A program made the position numbers and the translations under genes. Shown one piece after another: positions 9,801 to 16,447 of a stretch of 64,000 nt of DNA; the stretch's first letter is position 1; every line of letters begins with the position of its first letter. The stretch spans positions 1 through 64,000 of the forward strand of contig CALFWO010000015.1 of assembly GCA_937928045.1 (NCBI GenBank), written 5' to 3'. The notes under the pieces were generated by a model. The model saw only the letters and a program-made list of their open reading frames with translations. It was not told the DNA's origin and did no database searches. This DNA comes from an uncultured Saprospiraceae bacterium. GTDB taxonomy: Bacteria; Bacteroidota; Bacteroidia; Chitinophagales; Saprospiraceae.

Positions 9801-11332
9801 TTTTGAAATGTTGGTGCGTCGATTGGGGCTGCAGTAATATTTTGAGAATACGAAACGGTGTTACCACAAGCATCGGTATAATCCCAAGTTCTTGTAATGG
9901 TACCACCAGCACACATATCAATGCTCCCGGATTCAACACCTGCCACCATTCCAGTGCCATCACAATTGTCAGTCCAATTTAGGTCAGTTAAAATGGGTAC
10001 TTGATCATAACAAACAAGGTTTTCATCTGCAGGAGGATTTGGAAAAACAGGATTTTCATTGTCTTCAAAAGAAACAGGAATTGACATCAAATCACAGCAT
10101 TCAATGGTACAATCTATGATGCTTATATTGTCTCCTACAACAGGAACAACCGAAGCTCCACTGGTTAGATAATTGTAACTATAAATTGTATAACCTTCAC
10201 AAATAAGCGAAGTTAATGTTCCAGAAGTTCCATTGATGACTTGAACAATGTTTCCCGAGGCGTCGGCGACCAAAAGCATTTGAGTAAGTGTGGGATCTGT
10301 ATTATGGCCGCTCACTGAGAAGTTGATAATTTCTCCAGGGCAAGCAGTAGGTGGAGTAGCGGTCAACATTCCTGCATCGGCATCACAACAAACTTCGACA
10401 AATACTTCAGTATCTCCTTCAATTAAACAACCTGTTGATCCAGTAACCGTCACTGAATAAATGGTTGTTGCTGTAGGGCAAACAGTGATGCTGGGAGTTG
10501 TTTCATTTGTAGACCAGAGGTAGGAATCGCAGCCTGTGCCTGCATCAAGGGTAGTACATTCACCTTCGCAGATTGTTACAGTTTCGGGAATTTGAACACC
10601 AGCAGAATTTATATTGATATCAAAGGAGAGTGAAAATACACATTGATCAGAATTGACCCAGCCACCAGTTTCTCCATCTTCTGTTAGAATAAAAGAGATA
10701 TTTTCCGTTGCTGTACCTCCATTGATTGGGCAATATGTAAGATTAAAACCAAATGCAGGACAATTTCCTTGGCAGTCATCGCCAAAGTTATCTGAGGGAT
10801 CTCCATCAATTAGCCATGGATCTGCGCCTTCGCTAAAGCCACCCCCACAGTTTGTACCATCATAGCTGGAATTATTTCCACTGTCGCCTCCTGTACCTGG
10901 GGGGTCATAGTAGTAACCTGCTCCATAGGTATTGCCAGAGCAGACACCAGTGATTGTGGGAAAGAAGAGCCATCCCGGTCCAGGTAAAACACCGGTAGCA
11001 GCTGACCATCCTGCTGAATTAATAAAAGATATGCCATGCAGCCAATTGTTATTTTGGCCGTGATCCCAATCAAAGTTTAATTCTACATACAATTCAATTT
11101 CTCCGCAGGTATTTGCAGTTACTTCTAGGGGAGTAGTACCCATACCAGTTTGTCCAGCCTGAACTTGCCCGGGAACTGAAGAATTACCATTATTGATGGT
11201 TCCTCCGTTAATGGAAATAATAGTTGCGGAAACTCCGCAAACTTCGCAGGGACCCCCTCCACAAGGGCCTTGTGCTTGTGCTGAATAGACTAGTAGAAAT
11301 AAACCTGCAATTAATCCAAGATATCTTTTCAA
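866..11332 (-). CDS. Giant secreted repeat protein with gliding-motility-type (type B) T9SS sorting domain
   Basis: A 3488-residue protein. It starts with a clear signal peptide (MKRYLGLIAGLFLLVYSAQAQ) and ends (about residues 3394-3488) with the gliding motility-associated C-terminal domain: IPNAFSPNSDGNNDGF, then ADRWGEIVY and a final GDVTLMR, which marks type IX secretion substrates. Between these are a Cys-rich N-terminal region (22-420), nine HYR/Ig-like units of ~82 residues (about 427-1157), mixed Ig/PKD-like segments (1157-1670), twelve ~95-residue modules starting C(D/N)DNGTxxDPxDD (1674-2820), and further Ig-like units. Most units carry paired cysteines, suggesting disulfide-stabilised beta domains. 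The acidic DNGT..DP.DD motif could bind calcium (inference). Likely role: surface adhesin or matrix/gliding-associated filament. The intact frame over 10.4 kb argues for selection. Confidence 0.93.
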   Translation of the reverse strand: MKRYLGLIAGLFLLVYSAQAQGPCGGGPCEVCGVSATIISINGGTINNGNSSVPGQVQAGQTGMGTTPLEVTANTCGEIELYVELNFDWDHGQNNNWLHGISFINSAGWSAATGVLPGPGWLFFPTITGVCSGNTYGAGYYYDPPGTGGDSGNNSSYDGTNCGGGFSEGADPWLIDGDPSDNFGDDCQGNCPAFGFNLTYCPINGGTATENISFILTEDGETGGWVNSDQCVFSLSFDININSAGVQIPETVTICEGECTTLDAGTGCDSYLWSTNETTPSITVCPTATTIYSVTVTGSTGCLIEGDTEVFVEVCCDADAGMLTATPPTACPGEIINFSVSGHNTDPTLTQMLLVADASGNIVQVINGTSGTLTSLICEGYTIYSYNYLTSGASVVPVVGDNISIIDCTIECCDLMSIPVSFEDNENPVFPNPPADENLVCYDQVPILTDLNWTDNCDGTGMVAGVESGSIDMCAGGTITRTWDYTDACGNTVSYSQNITAAPIDAPTFQNVPASMTVACDAIPTSFPDLTYTNGGVGACLIEGTVSPTVVGAPNSCGGTLIANWDFTDACGNNITANQTITVDPAPIPTFINPPADITVDCDAIPTSAPDLSYSNNETGVCLLDGMASPVQSGSADLCGGTITFTWDATDFCGNPITHSQNVTVNPAPLATYVNPPADITVSCDAIPTSAPDLTYTNNQTGACEISGTTSAVQNGSANSCGGSFTFTWMDTDQCGNPISYTQNITVTPAPPTAFLNPPTNISVPCNAAPTSAGPLNYSNGALGSCLFEGSVSPTMSGSFDECGGAITFTWEVTDPCGTPVSHVQTVTVDPAPAPQFTSPLPTNFNIDCGNFMNNPPTLDYSNNETGSCLISGSILPVESGSYNACGGTIMYNWDFTDDCGNTLSHAQTITIDPAPPAVFTSQLPQNFTIDCASFSNNPPALNYSNSESGLCLIEGSIAAQQQGSYTECGGSISNLWMFTDDCGRSISHTQVITIDPAPVATFDALPGPISLACDAVPATPPALTYNNNESGVCNISGSVTAIQSGSYNSCGGTIFYTWTFTDNCNRTITHTQDVTITPASEPTWINPPSNVTINCGQNLPPPDPLNYSNGETGFCEISGAVPPTVSVNGLQTTYFWSFTNPCSGATITHTQIITQTPEPIILINPAMTNICAGESFDLSAISVIDQNGSPLTISYHSGTPAGPGNQIGSPFVSPTTTTTYYILGTNQFGCTDEGPFTINVETPPNAGTGLVGNICFNASFNVNLFDFLQGPYDSNGTWDDFNGYGVNLNDPQNVNLFAFAPGSVSFNYLVPGIQFCPPDIATITINILDEIVIDISSIECTGTDFYTIVINNPANYVIVGSAGITDNSTPGIVTITDIPISENIILTALDPNNLDCFVTQSVNAPDCDCPSIDPPINDGNMAICEGDTIPTLSVTVPAGQTANWYDVPTGGIALVTGSLTYIPITSGPGVYQYFVEAEEISSGCVSLTRTPIQLEINELPMAMNATLSACDDNDDGFTAFVLSDAEGDLSSTSGVGFTYYPTILDAENETNPLTLPYTNISNPQTIYVVVENGDGCSVIVNLLLEVLPLPLISISTENETCFEAADGTVEFLNLVPGDSVSLDGSTWQTNNTFSGLAAGNYTAYIQNSNGCISNQPFTIDPGLILTIDQFNQECQDNGTPSDATDDFFIITINVGNNLGSTGNYEVYNGTALLNTFAYGTSNTLQFPADGSTITLSIIDVANSCSIEQLVGPLISCSTDCTISMDQLDIVCNDNGTDLDPTDDFYTVTINASAINGATNNTYNLLINNAVSYNFPYNTISNFTIPADGASPLITIVDNEDQQCSTSSTIGPLTHCSNGCSIAISNIELNCNDNGTITDPNDDFYIININTTVSNPGISGQFEVLVDLVSLGTFSYGSTATINLPADGSSPVIQVQDVDDSDCFAVQTLNPLTDCAGTCILNASFENIECDDSQTGNDPSDDTFTFEVTVSGTNTGSNWTANSGESGAYNTPTILGPFLITDGVAQITITDDVTGTCSTTFSVNPPTECSDPCDISISSTMLSCDDNGTLTDPSDDFYNLTVITNVINPGSSGQYEVFINAVSVGIFNHGENAVTTWPADGTSPIVSVQDIDFPDCNNNLQIGPLTDCADACIINAVASNIQCDDNGTGNDPSDDTFTFDMTVSGNAAGSTWTATGGFGGLYDTPVTIGPFLITDGIQSFNINDDTDGSCVTTLTVNPPVSCSDPCALSIVNIEINCDDNGTVTNPSDDFYIVNITSSVTSPGSSNQYEVLVDATSYGIFNHGDIAMITLPADGTSPNITVQDIDFNGCSDNQQIGPLTDCAAACIINASFDNIQCDDNGTANDPTDDTFTFEVIATGSNVGSSWNTNGGPSGAYNTPVIFGPFLITDGIQNITLADDVTAGCTTSFSVTPPTACSDPCSIQIDNIDLDCNDNGTLTNPADDFYTATISSSVTNPGSSDQFEVFVDAISAGIFNHGDLATITIPADGNSPIISIQDLDFNGCSDNQQIGPLDDCAAACIINASFDNIQCNDNGTGNDPTDDTFTFEVTATGSNIGSTWNSNGGPTGAYNTSVIFGPFLISDGIQNVTLTDDVTSGCTTNFSVTPPTPCSDPCDIQIVNIELNCNDNGTATDPADDSYLVDVTTAVTNPGNSGQFEILVNNISVGVYSYGTIGSITIPANGTSPVISVNDVDFPGCSSDQTIGPLDNCAVACTINASFSNVVCDDNGTGNDPFDDTFTFEVELTGTNNATTWTATGGTIGNYNTPISFGPFLITDGLQTLSFEDNVTSSCMTQLLVNPPASCSNCVQTVEAGVGGEITCTDTTVTLVASSSEPGIYQWNGPANFTLQNSLTAEVSQPGFYYFEATYSDGCSAIDSVEVTIDNMLPVANGGPDDSLTCVVLDLILVGQLNNGQSGQWFNSSNQLISATNILFVDNPGTYYYQVTDDINGCTSPLDEVVITDAANFPDAIIFALPTDILNCLIVNIDLVSPPQDHVVYSWDVMGQTIVAPQVSINQANTYGLLAIDTLSGCISTDDIVITDLEEYPLINIDPADEITCYDPQIVLDASDSQSGPSIIYTWLDGTGTPIPGANGNTLTVDIGGTYFLELVDTLNGCENIDTVVVETLLNTPLADTGDNIDLPCDETSTSLNLNIQGGATSTNVSWSTDDGTILSGANSLTPSVNGVGYYFVNIQDIESGCSIIDSVLVSNNPDVPEIALLDVGNESCINFQNGSLNIGEIFGGEPPYSYTLNGQSTSTSSDFYDLSPGFYSLNIFDANGCEMDTSFTVEPGIDLELNLPAVIELMQNEPGFIEGITNVDVNELSVIQWTPSDLVSCDSCISTQVFGEDGQNYTLTIVHENGCFAIANLRIVVRPDIEIYIPNAFSPNSDGNNDGFTLFANEEVEEILEMIIADRWGEIVYRNENFDPNDLSLGWNGTFKGENMNPAVFVYYFRVKLLNGTTRDFSGDVTLMR
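2870..6320 (-). repeat. Twelve-copy coding repeat, ten of the copies arranged as five AB dimers of ~578 bp
   Basis: Inside the giant gene a ~95-codon module recurs twelve times, each opening with C-D/N-D-N-G-T-x-x-D/N-P-x-D-D. From the third copy the modules alternate between type A (...DDFY, ending IGPLTDC) and type B (...DDTFTFEV, containing GPFLITDG, ending PPxxCSDPC). B-type openings fall near 5413, 4833, 4256, 3676 and 3100, and A-type openings near 5712, 5131, 4552, 3971 and 3394, giving a constant 576-581 bp period. DNA identity between dimers is visibly high, so recent duplication or gene conversion is likely. Confidence 0.9.
7855..10060 (-). repeat. Nine HYR-like coding repeats, ~246 bp period
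   Basis: Nine consecutive ~82-codon units share the plan (NPP)(A/S)DITVxCDAIPTSxPxLxYxN, then G-x-C-x-I-x-G, then CGGTIxxxWxFTDxCGN, then HxQxITxxPAP. The block corresponds to residues ~427-1157 of the giant protein. CDAIP positions in DNA (about 9770, 9523, 9277) give a 246-247 bp period. Four cysteines per unit suggest two disulfides. The last unit is divergent and lacks the CGG motif. Confidence 0.88.
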
Positions 11333-12176
11333 TTTATGAAGTTCAGTGTTTGTGAATACTCTTTGGTGAAAATAGTGATATGCTCAGAAATTGGAATGCT
11401 TAAAGTTAGTTAAAATTTATTGATTTTCGCATCATATTGCTCATTGAATATTGAGTAAAACGTCGGGGATTATTGACTCGATTAGGAATAAAATTTAACA
11501 AATCTATTTGGATTTATATTGCAATTATTTTAAAGCCTAGATCCAATCATCGTTATTGAATTTAAGTGTAAATTTTGATTGATTTTTGTCTTTGGATGAT
11601 GAGTACAATTTAATTATACTTGATATGCACCATTCAAAATTTGGTTGATTAGTGAACGAACGGATATCCCAAATTTAACTTTAGAAAAAATGAAGTATAA
11701 ACTAAGAAAGTTGGACCAAAATGAGAGATGAAGTTTTAGTAACAGTGTAATGTTTAAAATAAATATACTAGACAATTATGTGGTTTCAATTGCCTAGCTA
11801 CTGAAACTCGATTAGGAGCTAAAAAAGTATAGATTGTAATTACTCAGGTTTTAATGGTATAAATCGATATTTCAACAAATTAAATTTTTATATCGTATTT
11901 AGACTTAGTTCAAAATTAAATAGCTTATTAAAAATATTTCTTGAAAAAATAACGAGAAAATAATGATGAATGTATGACGGAATATTCAATTAAAAATAGG
12001 AAAAATAGACCAGAACCAATTTATGAAAAAGCGCGTCAAATATTGCTGGAAATGTTTTGACAATTTTCAAGAATTATCAGTTGTTGATTAAAAAAAAATG
12101 GGGTCAAACAATAGGGAAATTAATTGTTCGACCCGCATCATATCCATAGGAATAGAAGGAAGTCTATTAATTGATT
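11333..12176. other. 844-bp AT-rich intergenic region
   Basis: No credible gene is seen. It separates the giant gene's start from the stop of the downstream MORN gene, both on the minus strand, so it should hold the giant gene's promoter. I could not find a clean TAnnTTTG box. A 12-nt direct repeat (ACTCGATTAGGA) occurs at 11476-11487 and 11806-11817. The terminator of the MORN gene lies at 12091-12134. Confidence 0.6.
12091..12134 (-). terminator. Rho-independent terminator of the 327-aa MORN gene
   Basis: On the minus strand a 12-bp stem (GGGTCGAACAAT / ATTGTTTGACCC, one mismatch) with a 10-nt loop is followed after CA by eight T. It sits 43 bp downstream of the stop codon of the 12177-13160 gene, in the right orientation. 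Confidence 0.82.
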
Positions 12177-13160
12177 TTAATTATTTTTTCTGGCGTATAA
12201 TGATTCAGCTTCTTCCATTTTGATAATATCTTCTTGCAAGGCAATCATTTTACTCACTTCTCCACCAAGTTGATATTCGTCTTTGGCTAGATTTAAATAT
12301 TGCATAGCTAAATCATAATTTTCAGTAGCGCGGAATTCCATTGCAAATCCATATGCTGTTAGTTTTATATTTTGATACAGCTGGTCAGGAAACATTCCTT
12401 CTAGGTCTAATAATTTTTCTTGAATGTATTCAAAATCTCCTGCGATCACTTCGCCATTTTCTCTTTCATAACTTAGTGTTTCTTGAAGGGTTCCTTTTTT
12501 CCAATTAGATACCACGCGATCGCCATTAGCAAAATTAAATGTTACTTCTCCTTTTAGTTTATCTTTTTGCCATTTTCCTGCAATTTTATCTCCGGATTTG
12601 AATTGAATACTGCCAGGTCCATGACGCTGACCATACTTTGAAATACCAATGAAAATGCTGCTATCCATTCTTACAAATTCTCCTAAGCCATGGGTCAAAC
12701 CTGCAACCCATTCACCAGTGTAAGCCGAACCGTTGGCGAAAACCATTTGACCATTTCCTTCCATTTGATCTTTTAGAAAATCACCTTTGTATTGATGGCC
12801 ACAAGACCATTTGTAATTTCCCTCACCGGTTCTGTAATCATCTTCCCATTTTCCTTCATATTTATCACCATCCGGGAATGTGAAAATTCCGAAACCGTGT
12901 TTTTTACCGTGTTCGAATGATCCTTTATAAATAGAACCATCTGGCCATTCCATTCTTCCTTTACCATGGGGTTTACCATATCTAAATTCTCCTTGATAGG
13001 TTACCCCGTCGGAGTATAATTTTTCACCAATGCAAAAGGATGAAGTTCTAGGACAATCTGTAGCGTATAATCGACTGAATACTAAAAAACAGAACAAGAA
13101 AAAAGAAACTTGCTTTAATTTTTTTAAAATTGGTTGGTTGGAATGCATCATAACAATCAT
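12177..13160 (-). CDS. Secreted MORN-repeat protein (paralog 1)
   Basis: 327 residues. A hydrophobic signal segment (VSFFLFCFLVFSRLYA, about residues 18-33) is followed by a short Cys pair (DCPRTSSFC) and then seven MORN repeats of ~23 residues (Y-x-G-x-F/W...G-x-G...DG), about residues 50-215. The C-terminal ~110 residues are helical and TPR-like (YDLAMQYLNLAKDEY). MORN repeats form elongated beta-hairpin arrays that bind proteins or lipids; no enzymatic residues are seen. Its neighbour at 13390-14367 is a full-length paralog with the same domain order, 229 bp upstream on the same strand. Start choice among Met1, Met4 and Met5 is uncertain. Function unknown. Confidence 0.85.
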   Translation of the reverse strand: MIVMMHSNQPILKKLKQVSFFLFCFLVFSRLYATDCPRTSSFCIGEKLYSDGVTYQGEFRYGKPHGKGRMEWPDGSIYKGSFEHGKKHGFGIFTFPDGDKYEGKWEDDYRTGEGNYKWSCGHQYKGDFLKDQMEGNGQMVFANGSAYTGEWVAGLTHGLGEFVRMDSSIFIGISKYGQRHGPGSIQFKSGDKIAGKWQKDKLKGEVTFNFANGDRVVSNWKKGTLQETLSYERENGEVIAGDFEYIQEKLLDLEGMFPDQLYQNIKLTAYGFAMEFRATENYDLAMQYLNLAKDEYQLGGEVSKMIALQEDIIKMEEAESLYARKNN

Positions 13161-13349
13161 GGTTTTTATCAGCTTTTAGTAATGGAGGGGATTGGGTGAA
13201 GATTGATGACCACAATATAGTTGACATTCAGGTCGGGAAAAGTACCTCAGAGATTTGTATGTGACGCTAAGAAAAAACATATTAGAAAAAAGTAAAAAGC
13301 CATGATCTTGACGACCACAGCTTTCACAAAATTAAATCTTCATCATAAA

Positions 13350-13375
13350 GACGCCACATGACCTAAAAGGGCGTC
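13350..13375 (-). terminator. Possible terminator or stem-loop between the MORN genes
   Basis: A 6-bp GC-rich stem (GACGCC / GGCGTC, 14-nt loop) lies just after the stop of the upstream MORN gene. On the minus strand it is followed by TTTATG, a poor U-tract. It may be an attenuator between the two genes or a weak terminator. Confidence 0.35.
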
Positions 13376-13389
13376 ATTAAATCAATGTA

Positions 13390-14367
13390 TTACCAGCAAA
13401 TATTTGTTTTTTGGATAGCTCCGATGAATGCTATTTCTTCTTCTATTTGAGTGCTGAATTTAGGTGATTCATCACCTAAATTTTGCTTTGCAACAGTTAA
13501 CCATTCTAATGCTACTTTTTCTTTTTCTTGAGTAACATATTCCTGTGCAATTCCATAGAAAACAGCTGCGGCTGCCAACTTAAATCCCTTTTTGTTGGTG
13601 CCTTTCAGCATGTTTGCTAATTCGTACAATTGTCCATTTTTCTGACTCCCATTCGGAAGAACAATTGTAATGTTTTTCTTAATTTTCCCAGAAGCCCAGT
13701 TCGTTATAACCGTCAATCCACTTTGAAAAGTGAATTGTGCTTCTTTGTTTAAGAAATTATAATCCCAATTACCCGAGAGTTGTAGACCGTTATCCCAGAT
13801 TATCATTCCTTCGCCTAAGCGTTCTCCCATTCTATGAACACCAGCGAATATACTTCCATCTTTTCTTGTAACTTTTCCTTTACCTTCAGATCTTCCATGC
13901 ATCATTCCTCCTTCGTAGACATCTCCGGTAGCATAAACAATCTTTCCAGTTCCAGACATTTCATTTTGTACCCATTGTCCAGTGTAAACATGTCCACATG
14001 CAAAATTGTAAGTTCCGTTACCATGCATTAAACCTTTTTCCCACTGACCTTCATATCTCGAGTCATCAGACAATTTCATTATACCTTCTCCATGTCTCAA
14101 TCCGTCTTTAAAAGATCCTACATAAGAAGAACCATCTTTCCAAGTTAATTCTCCGAATCCGTCTTCTTTTCCATATTTGAATTCTCCCGTATAAACGGCT
14201 CCAGAAATGTATTTTTTTGTACCCTTACAATATGGTTCTGATTTAGCGCATTCGCCTTCAAATGAGTTCGATGCTCCGACTGGAGTAATTAATAAAAAGA
14301 ATAGAATAATAGATAGAACTAGAGCGGCATACATTTGCAGCCCACGGAAGACCTTCGTAGATTTCAT
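13390..14367 (-). CDS. Secreted MORN-repeat protein (paralog 2)
   Basis: 325 residues. Signal peptide around residues 10-32 (MYAALVLSIILFFLLITPVGAS), a Cys pair (CAKSEPYC) at the same place as in paralog 1, seven MORN repeats (YTGEFKYGKEDGFGELTWKD and so on) and a helical C-terminal region (AVFYGIAQEYVTQEKEKVAL). It aligns with the 12177-13160 protein over its whole length, so the pair arose by tandem duplication and has since diverged widely. Two conserved details, CGH(V/Q)Y in the third repeat and the RxDGS/RMDSS...IF(I/A)G segment in the fifth and sixth, suggest a shared partner. A good Bacteroidota promoter lies upstream at 14445-14475. Function unknown. Confidence 0.85.
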   Translation of the reverse strand: MKSTKVFRGLQMYAALVLSIILFFLLITPVGASNSFEGECAKSEPYCKGTKKYISGAVYTGEFKYGKEDGFGELTWKDGSSYVGSFKDGLRHGEGIMKLSDDSRYEGQWEKGLMHGNGTYNFACGHVYTGQWVQNEMSGTGKIVYATGDVYEGGMMHGRSEGKGKVTRKDGSIFAGVHRMGERLGEGMIIWDNGLQLSGNWDYNFLNKEAQFTFQSGLTVITNWASGKIKKNITIVLPNGSQKNGQLYELANMLKGTNKKGFKLAAAAVFYGIAQEYVTQEKEKVALEWLTVAKQNLGDESPKFSTQIEEEIAFIGAIQKTNICW

Positions 14368-14444
14368 CGGTAATGGTTAAAGTTGTAAGATTCGGGGAGA
14401 ACGAAGGATGGAGTGTTGAGTGTGTTTTGGTAGTAATTATATTT

Positions 14445-14475
14445 CAAATGTATACCCTCATTGGACTGAAGTCAA
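14445..14475 (-). promoter_or_regulatory. Bacteroidota-type promoter of the MORN gene pair
   Basis: On the minus strand TACATTTG (14445-14452) matches the -7 consensus TAnnTTTG exactly. A TTG (14473-14475) lies 20 nt upstream, the usual spacing to the -33 element. The predicted transcript would start near 14438, about 70 nt before the ATG at 14367. Confidence 0.65.
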
Positions 14476-14580
14476 TTATTCGAACGACTTTTCTATAAAA
14501 TTACCCTTAAGTAGTTAGCTTAAATAGGGTAAAATTTAAATTTTTAGGTAGGGACTAACCGATTAGCGGTAGAACTTTTC

Positions 14581-14588
14581 TACCTTTG
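14581..14588 (+). promoter_or_regulatory. -7 box (TACCTTTG) of pyrG
   Basis: TACCTTTG matches TAnnTTTG exactly and lies 64 bp before the preferred pyrG ATG at 14653. No clear -33 element is present. A start near 14595 would put an upstream ATG (14602), in frame with pyrG, in the leader. Confidence 0.55.
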
Positions 14589-14652
14589 TATCCCGTAACG
14601 GATGCATCTCTTTTCTCTTAATTTCGAGATGATTCCACAAATTACAGTAAGT

Positions 14653-16293
14653 ATGACAAAGTACATTTTCGTTACGGGGGGAGTAACTTCCTCGTTGGGT
14701 AAAGGAATCATCGCAGCCTCTTTGGCCAAATTGCTCCAAGCAAGATCTTTCAATGTAACTATTCAAAAGTTCGATCCTTATATTAATGTAGATCCTGGAA
14801 CGCTTAATCCATATGAACATGGCGAATGTTATGTAACAGATGATGGAGCCGAGACCGACCTTGACCTTGGACATTATGAGCGTTTTCTCAATATTCCTAC
14901 TTCTCAAGCGAATAATGTAACTACGGGTAGAGTATATCAATCGGTAATCAATAAGGAGCGAGCTGGAGCATATCTTGGAAAAACTGTTCAAGTCGTACCC
15001 CATATTACAGACGAGATAAAGCGTCGTGTAATGGCTATGGGAAAGAATGATGAATACGATATTATTATTACTGAACTTGGAGGGACCGTTGGGGATATAG
15101 AATCTTTACCGTATTTGGAGGCTTTAAGGCAATTGAAATGGGATTTGGGCGAAGACAATTGCTTAGTGGTACATCTAACATTAGTACCATATTTAAATGC
15201 TGCTAAGGAACTCAAAACCAAACCAACTCAGCATTCTGTTAAAGAGTTATCTAGAAATGGAATTCAGCCAGATATATTAGTTTGTAGAACAGAGCATCCG
15301 TTAACAGCTGAAATTAGAAGAAAATTGGCCCAGTTCTGCAATGTTGAATTGAAGTCGGTAATTGAAGCTTTGGATGCAAAGACAATATATGATGTTCCAA
15401 TGCTCATGCTTAAGGAAAAATTAGACACGACGGTATTGGATAAGTTGAGGCTGGACAAAAGAAACGAGCCAGATCTAGCGGCTTGGAAATCTTTTCTTGG
15501 TAAATTAAAGAATCCAGTACATGAGGTGACTATAGGTTTGGTTGGAAAATATATAGAATTAGCCGATGCTTATAAGTCGATACACGAAGCCTTCATACAT
15601 GCAGGAGCAAGTAATGAGTGCAAGGTGAAGATTAAGAATATTCATTCGGAAAGTTTGGATGGAAACTCTAGAGATGTTGCCGAAAAGTTGTCAGGATTAG
15701 ACGGCATATTGGTTGCTCCGGGTTTTGGAGAACGTGGTATTGCTGGAAAAATAAATGCAATCAAGTACATTAGAGAAAATAATATTCCATTCTTTGGTAT
15801 TTGCTTAGGAATGCAATGTGCGGTGGTCGAATTTTCAAAAAACGTATTGAAATTGAAGGGTGCCTCTTCCACTGAAGTAGTTGCGAAGCCAGAATCTCCG
15901 GTCATTGATCTTATGGAAGATCAAAAAGAAATCAAGCAGAAAGGCGGAACAATGCGTCTAGGACAATATCCTTGTGCTATTGAAAAAGGATCTAAGGCAT
16001 ATGATGCCTATGGTGAAGAAAATATCATGGAGCGTCATCGTCATCGTTATGAATTCAACAACTCCTTCAAGGATCAGATTGTATCAGGGGGATTAAAAGC
16101 CACTGGAATCAATCCAGAATCAGGACTTGTAGAAATTGTTGAATTAGAAAATCATCCTTGGTTTGTGGGTGTACAATTTCATCCAGAACTAAAGAGTACT
16201 GTTGAGAATCCGCATCCTTTGTTTGTGGCATTTATTAAAGCTTCACTTGCTAATAAGTATGTCTTAAAAGGAGCTGAAGAATCAGTGGCTTAG
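14653..16293 (+). CDS. pyrG: CTP synthase (glutamine-hydrolysing)
   Basis: Makes CTP from UTP, ATP and glutamine, the last step of pyrimidine nucleotide synthesis in the cytoplasm. The synthetase domain opens with [18 protein letters not shown] (P-loop, residues 1-18), and the class I glutamine amidotransferase domain (from about 290) has the nucleophile Cys384 in GICLGMQC and His510/Glu512 in VQFHPE. The full frame begins at 14602, but family members begin at MTKY, so I place the start at ATG 14653 (546 residues, normal length). The gene is monocistronic and convergent with the PLP enzyme at 16448. Confidence 0.98.
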   Translation: MTKYIFVTGGVTSSLGKGIIAASLAKLLQARSFNVTIQKFDPYINVDPGTLNPYEHGECYVTDDGAETDLDLGHYERFLNIPTSQANNVTTGRVYQSVINKERAGAYLGKTVQVVPHITDEIKRRVMAMGKNDEYDIIITELGGTVGDIESLPYLEALRQLKWDLGEDNCLVVHLTLVPYLNAAKELKTKPTQHSVKELSRNGIQPDILVCRTEHPLTAEIRRKLAQFCNVELKSVIEALDAKTIYDVPMLMLKEKLDTTVLDKLRLDKRNEPDLAAWKSFLGKLKNPVHEVTIGLVGKYIELADAYKSIHEAFIHAGASNECKVKIKNIHSESLDGNSRDVAEKLSGLDGILVAPGFGERGIAGKINAIKYIRENNIPFFGICLGMQCAVVEFSKNVLKLKGASSTEVVAKPESPVIDLMEDQKEIKQKGGTMRLGQYPCAIEKGSKAYDAYGEENIMERHRHRYEFNNSFKDQIVSGGLKATGINPESGLVEIVELENHPWFVGVQFHPELKSTVENPHPLFVAFIKASLANKYVLKGAEESVA

Positions 16294-16447
16294 ATTTTTC
16301 TTCTTAGAATAAGAAGACCATTTAGTTTTATTAAATATCAACAATATGATATAATTATAGAGAATGCCTATTTAGAGGTAGAGGGCACTAATATTGACAG
16401 AATATTTAGATGATATTTATTGCATCGAACAACTGGATGTTAAAATA

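Noticed and set aside
11476-11817. 12-nt direct repeat ACTCGATTAGGA, 330 bp apart
   Set aside because: Too short and isolated to exceed chance in an 844-bp intergenic region; no structure or gene between the copies.
14563-15003. 146-codon open frame antisense to the pyrG start
   Set aside because: It overlaps the highly conserved pyrG P-loop region, has no recognisable protein features and is explained by codon structure.
16299-16317. Stem-loop TCTTCTTA/TAAGAAGA after pyrG
   Set aside because: AT-rich with no U-tract on either strand, so I do not call it a terminator.
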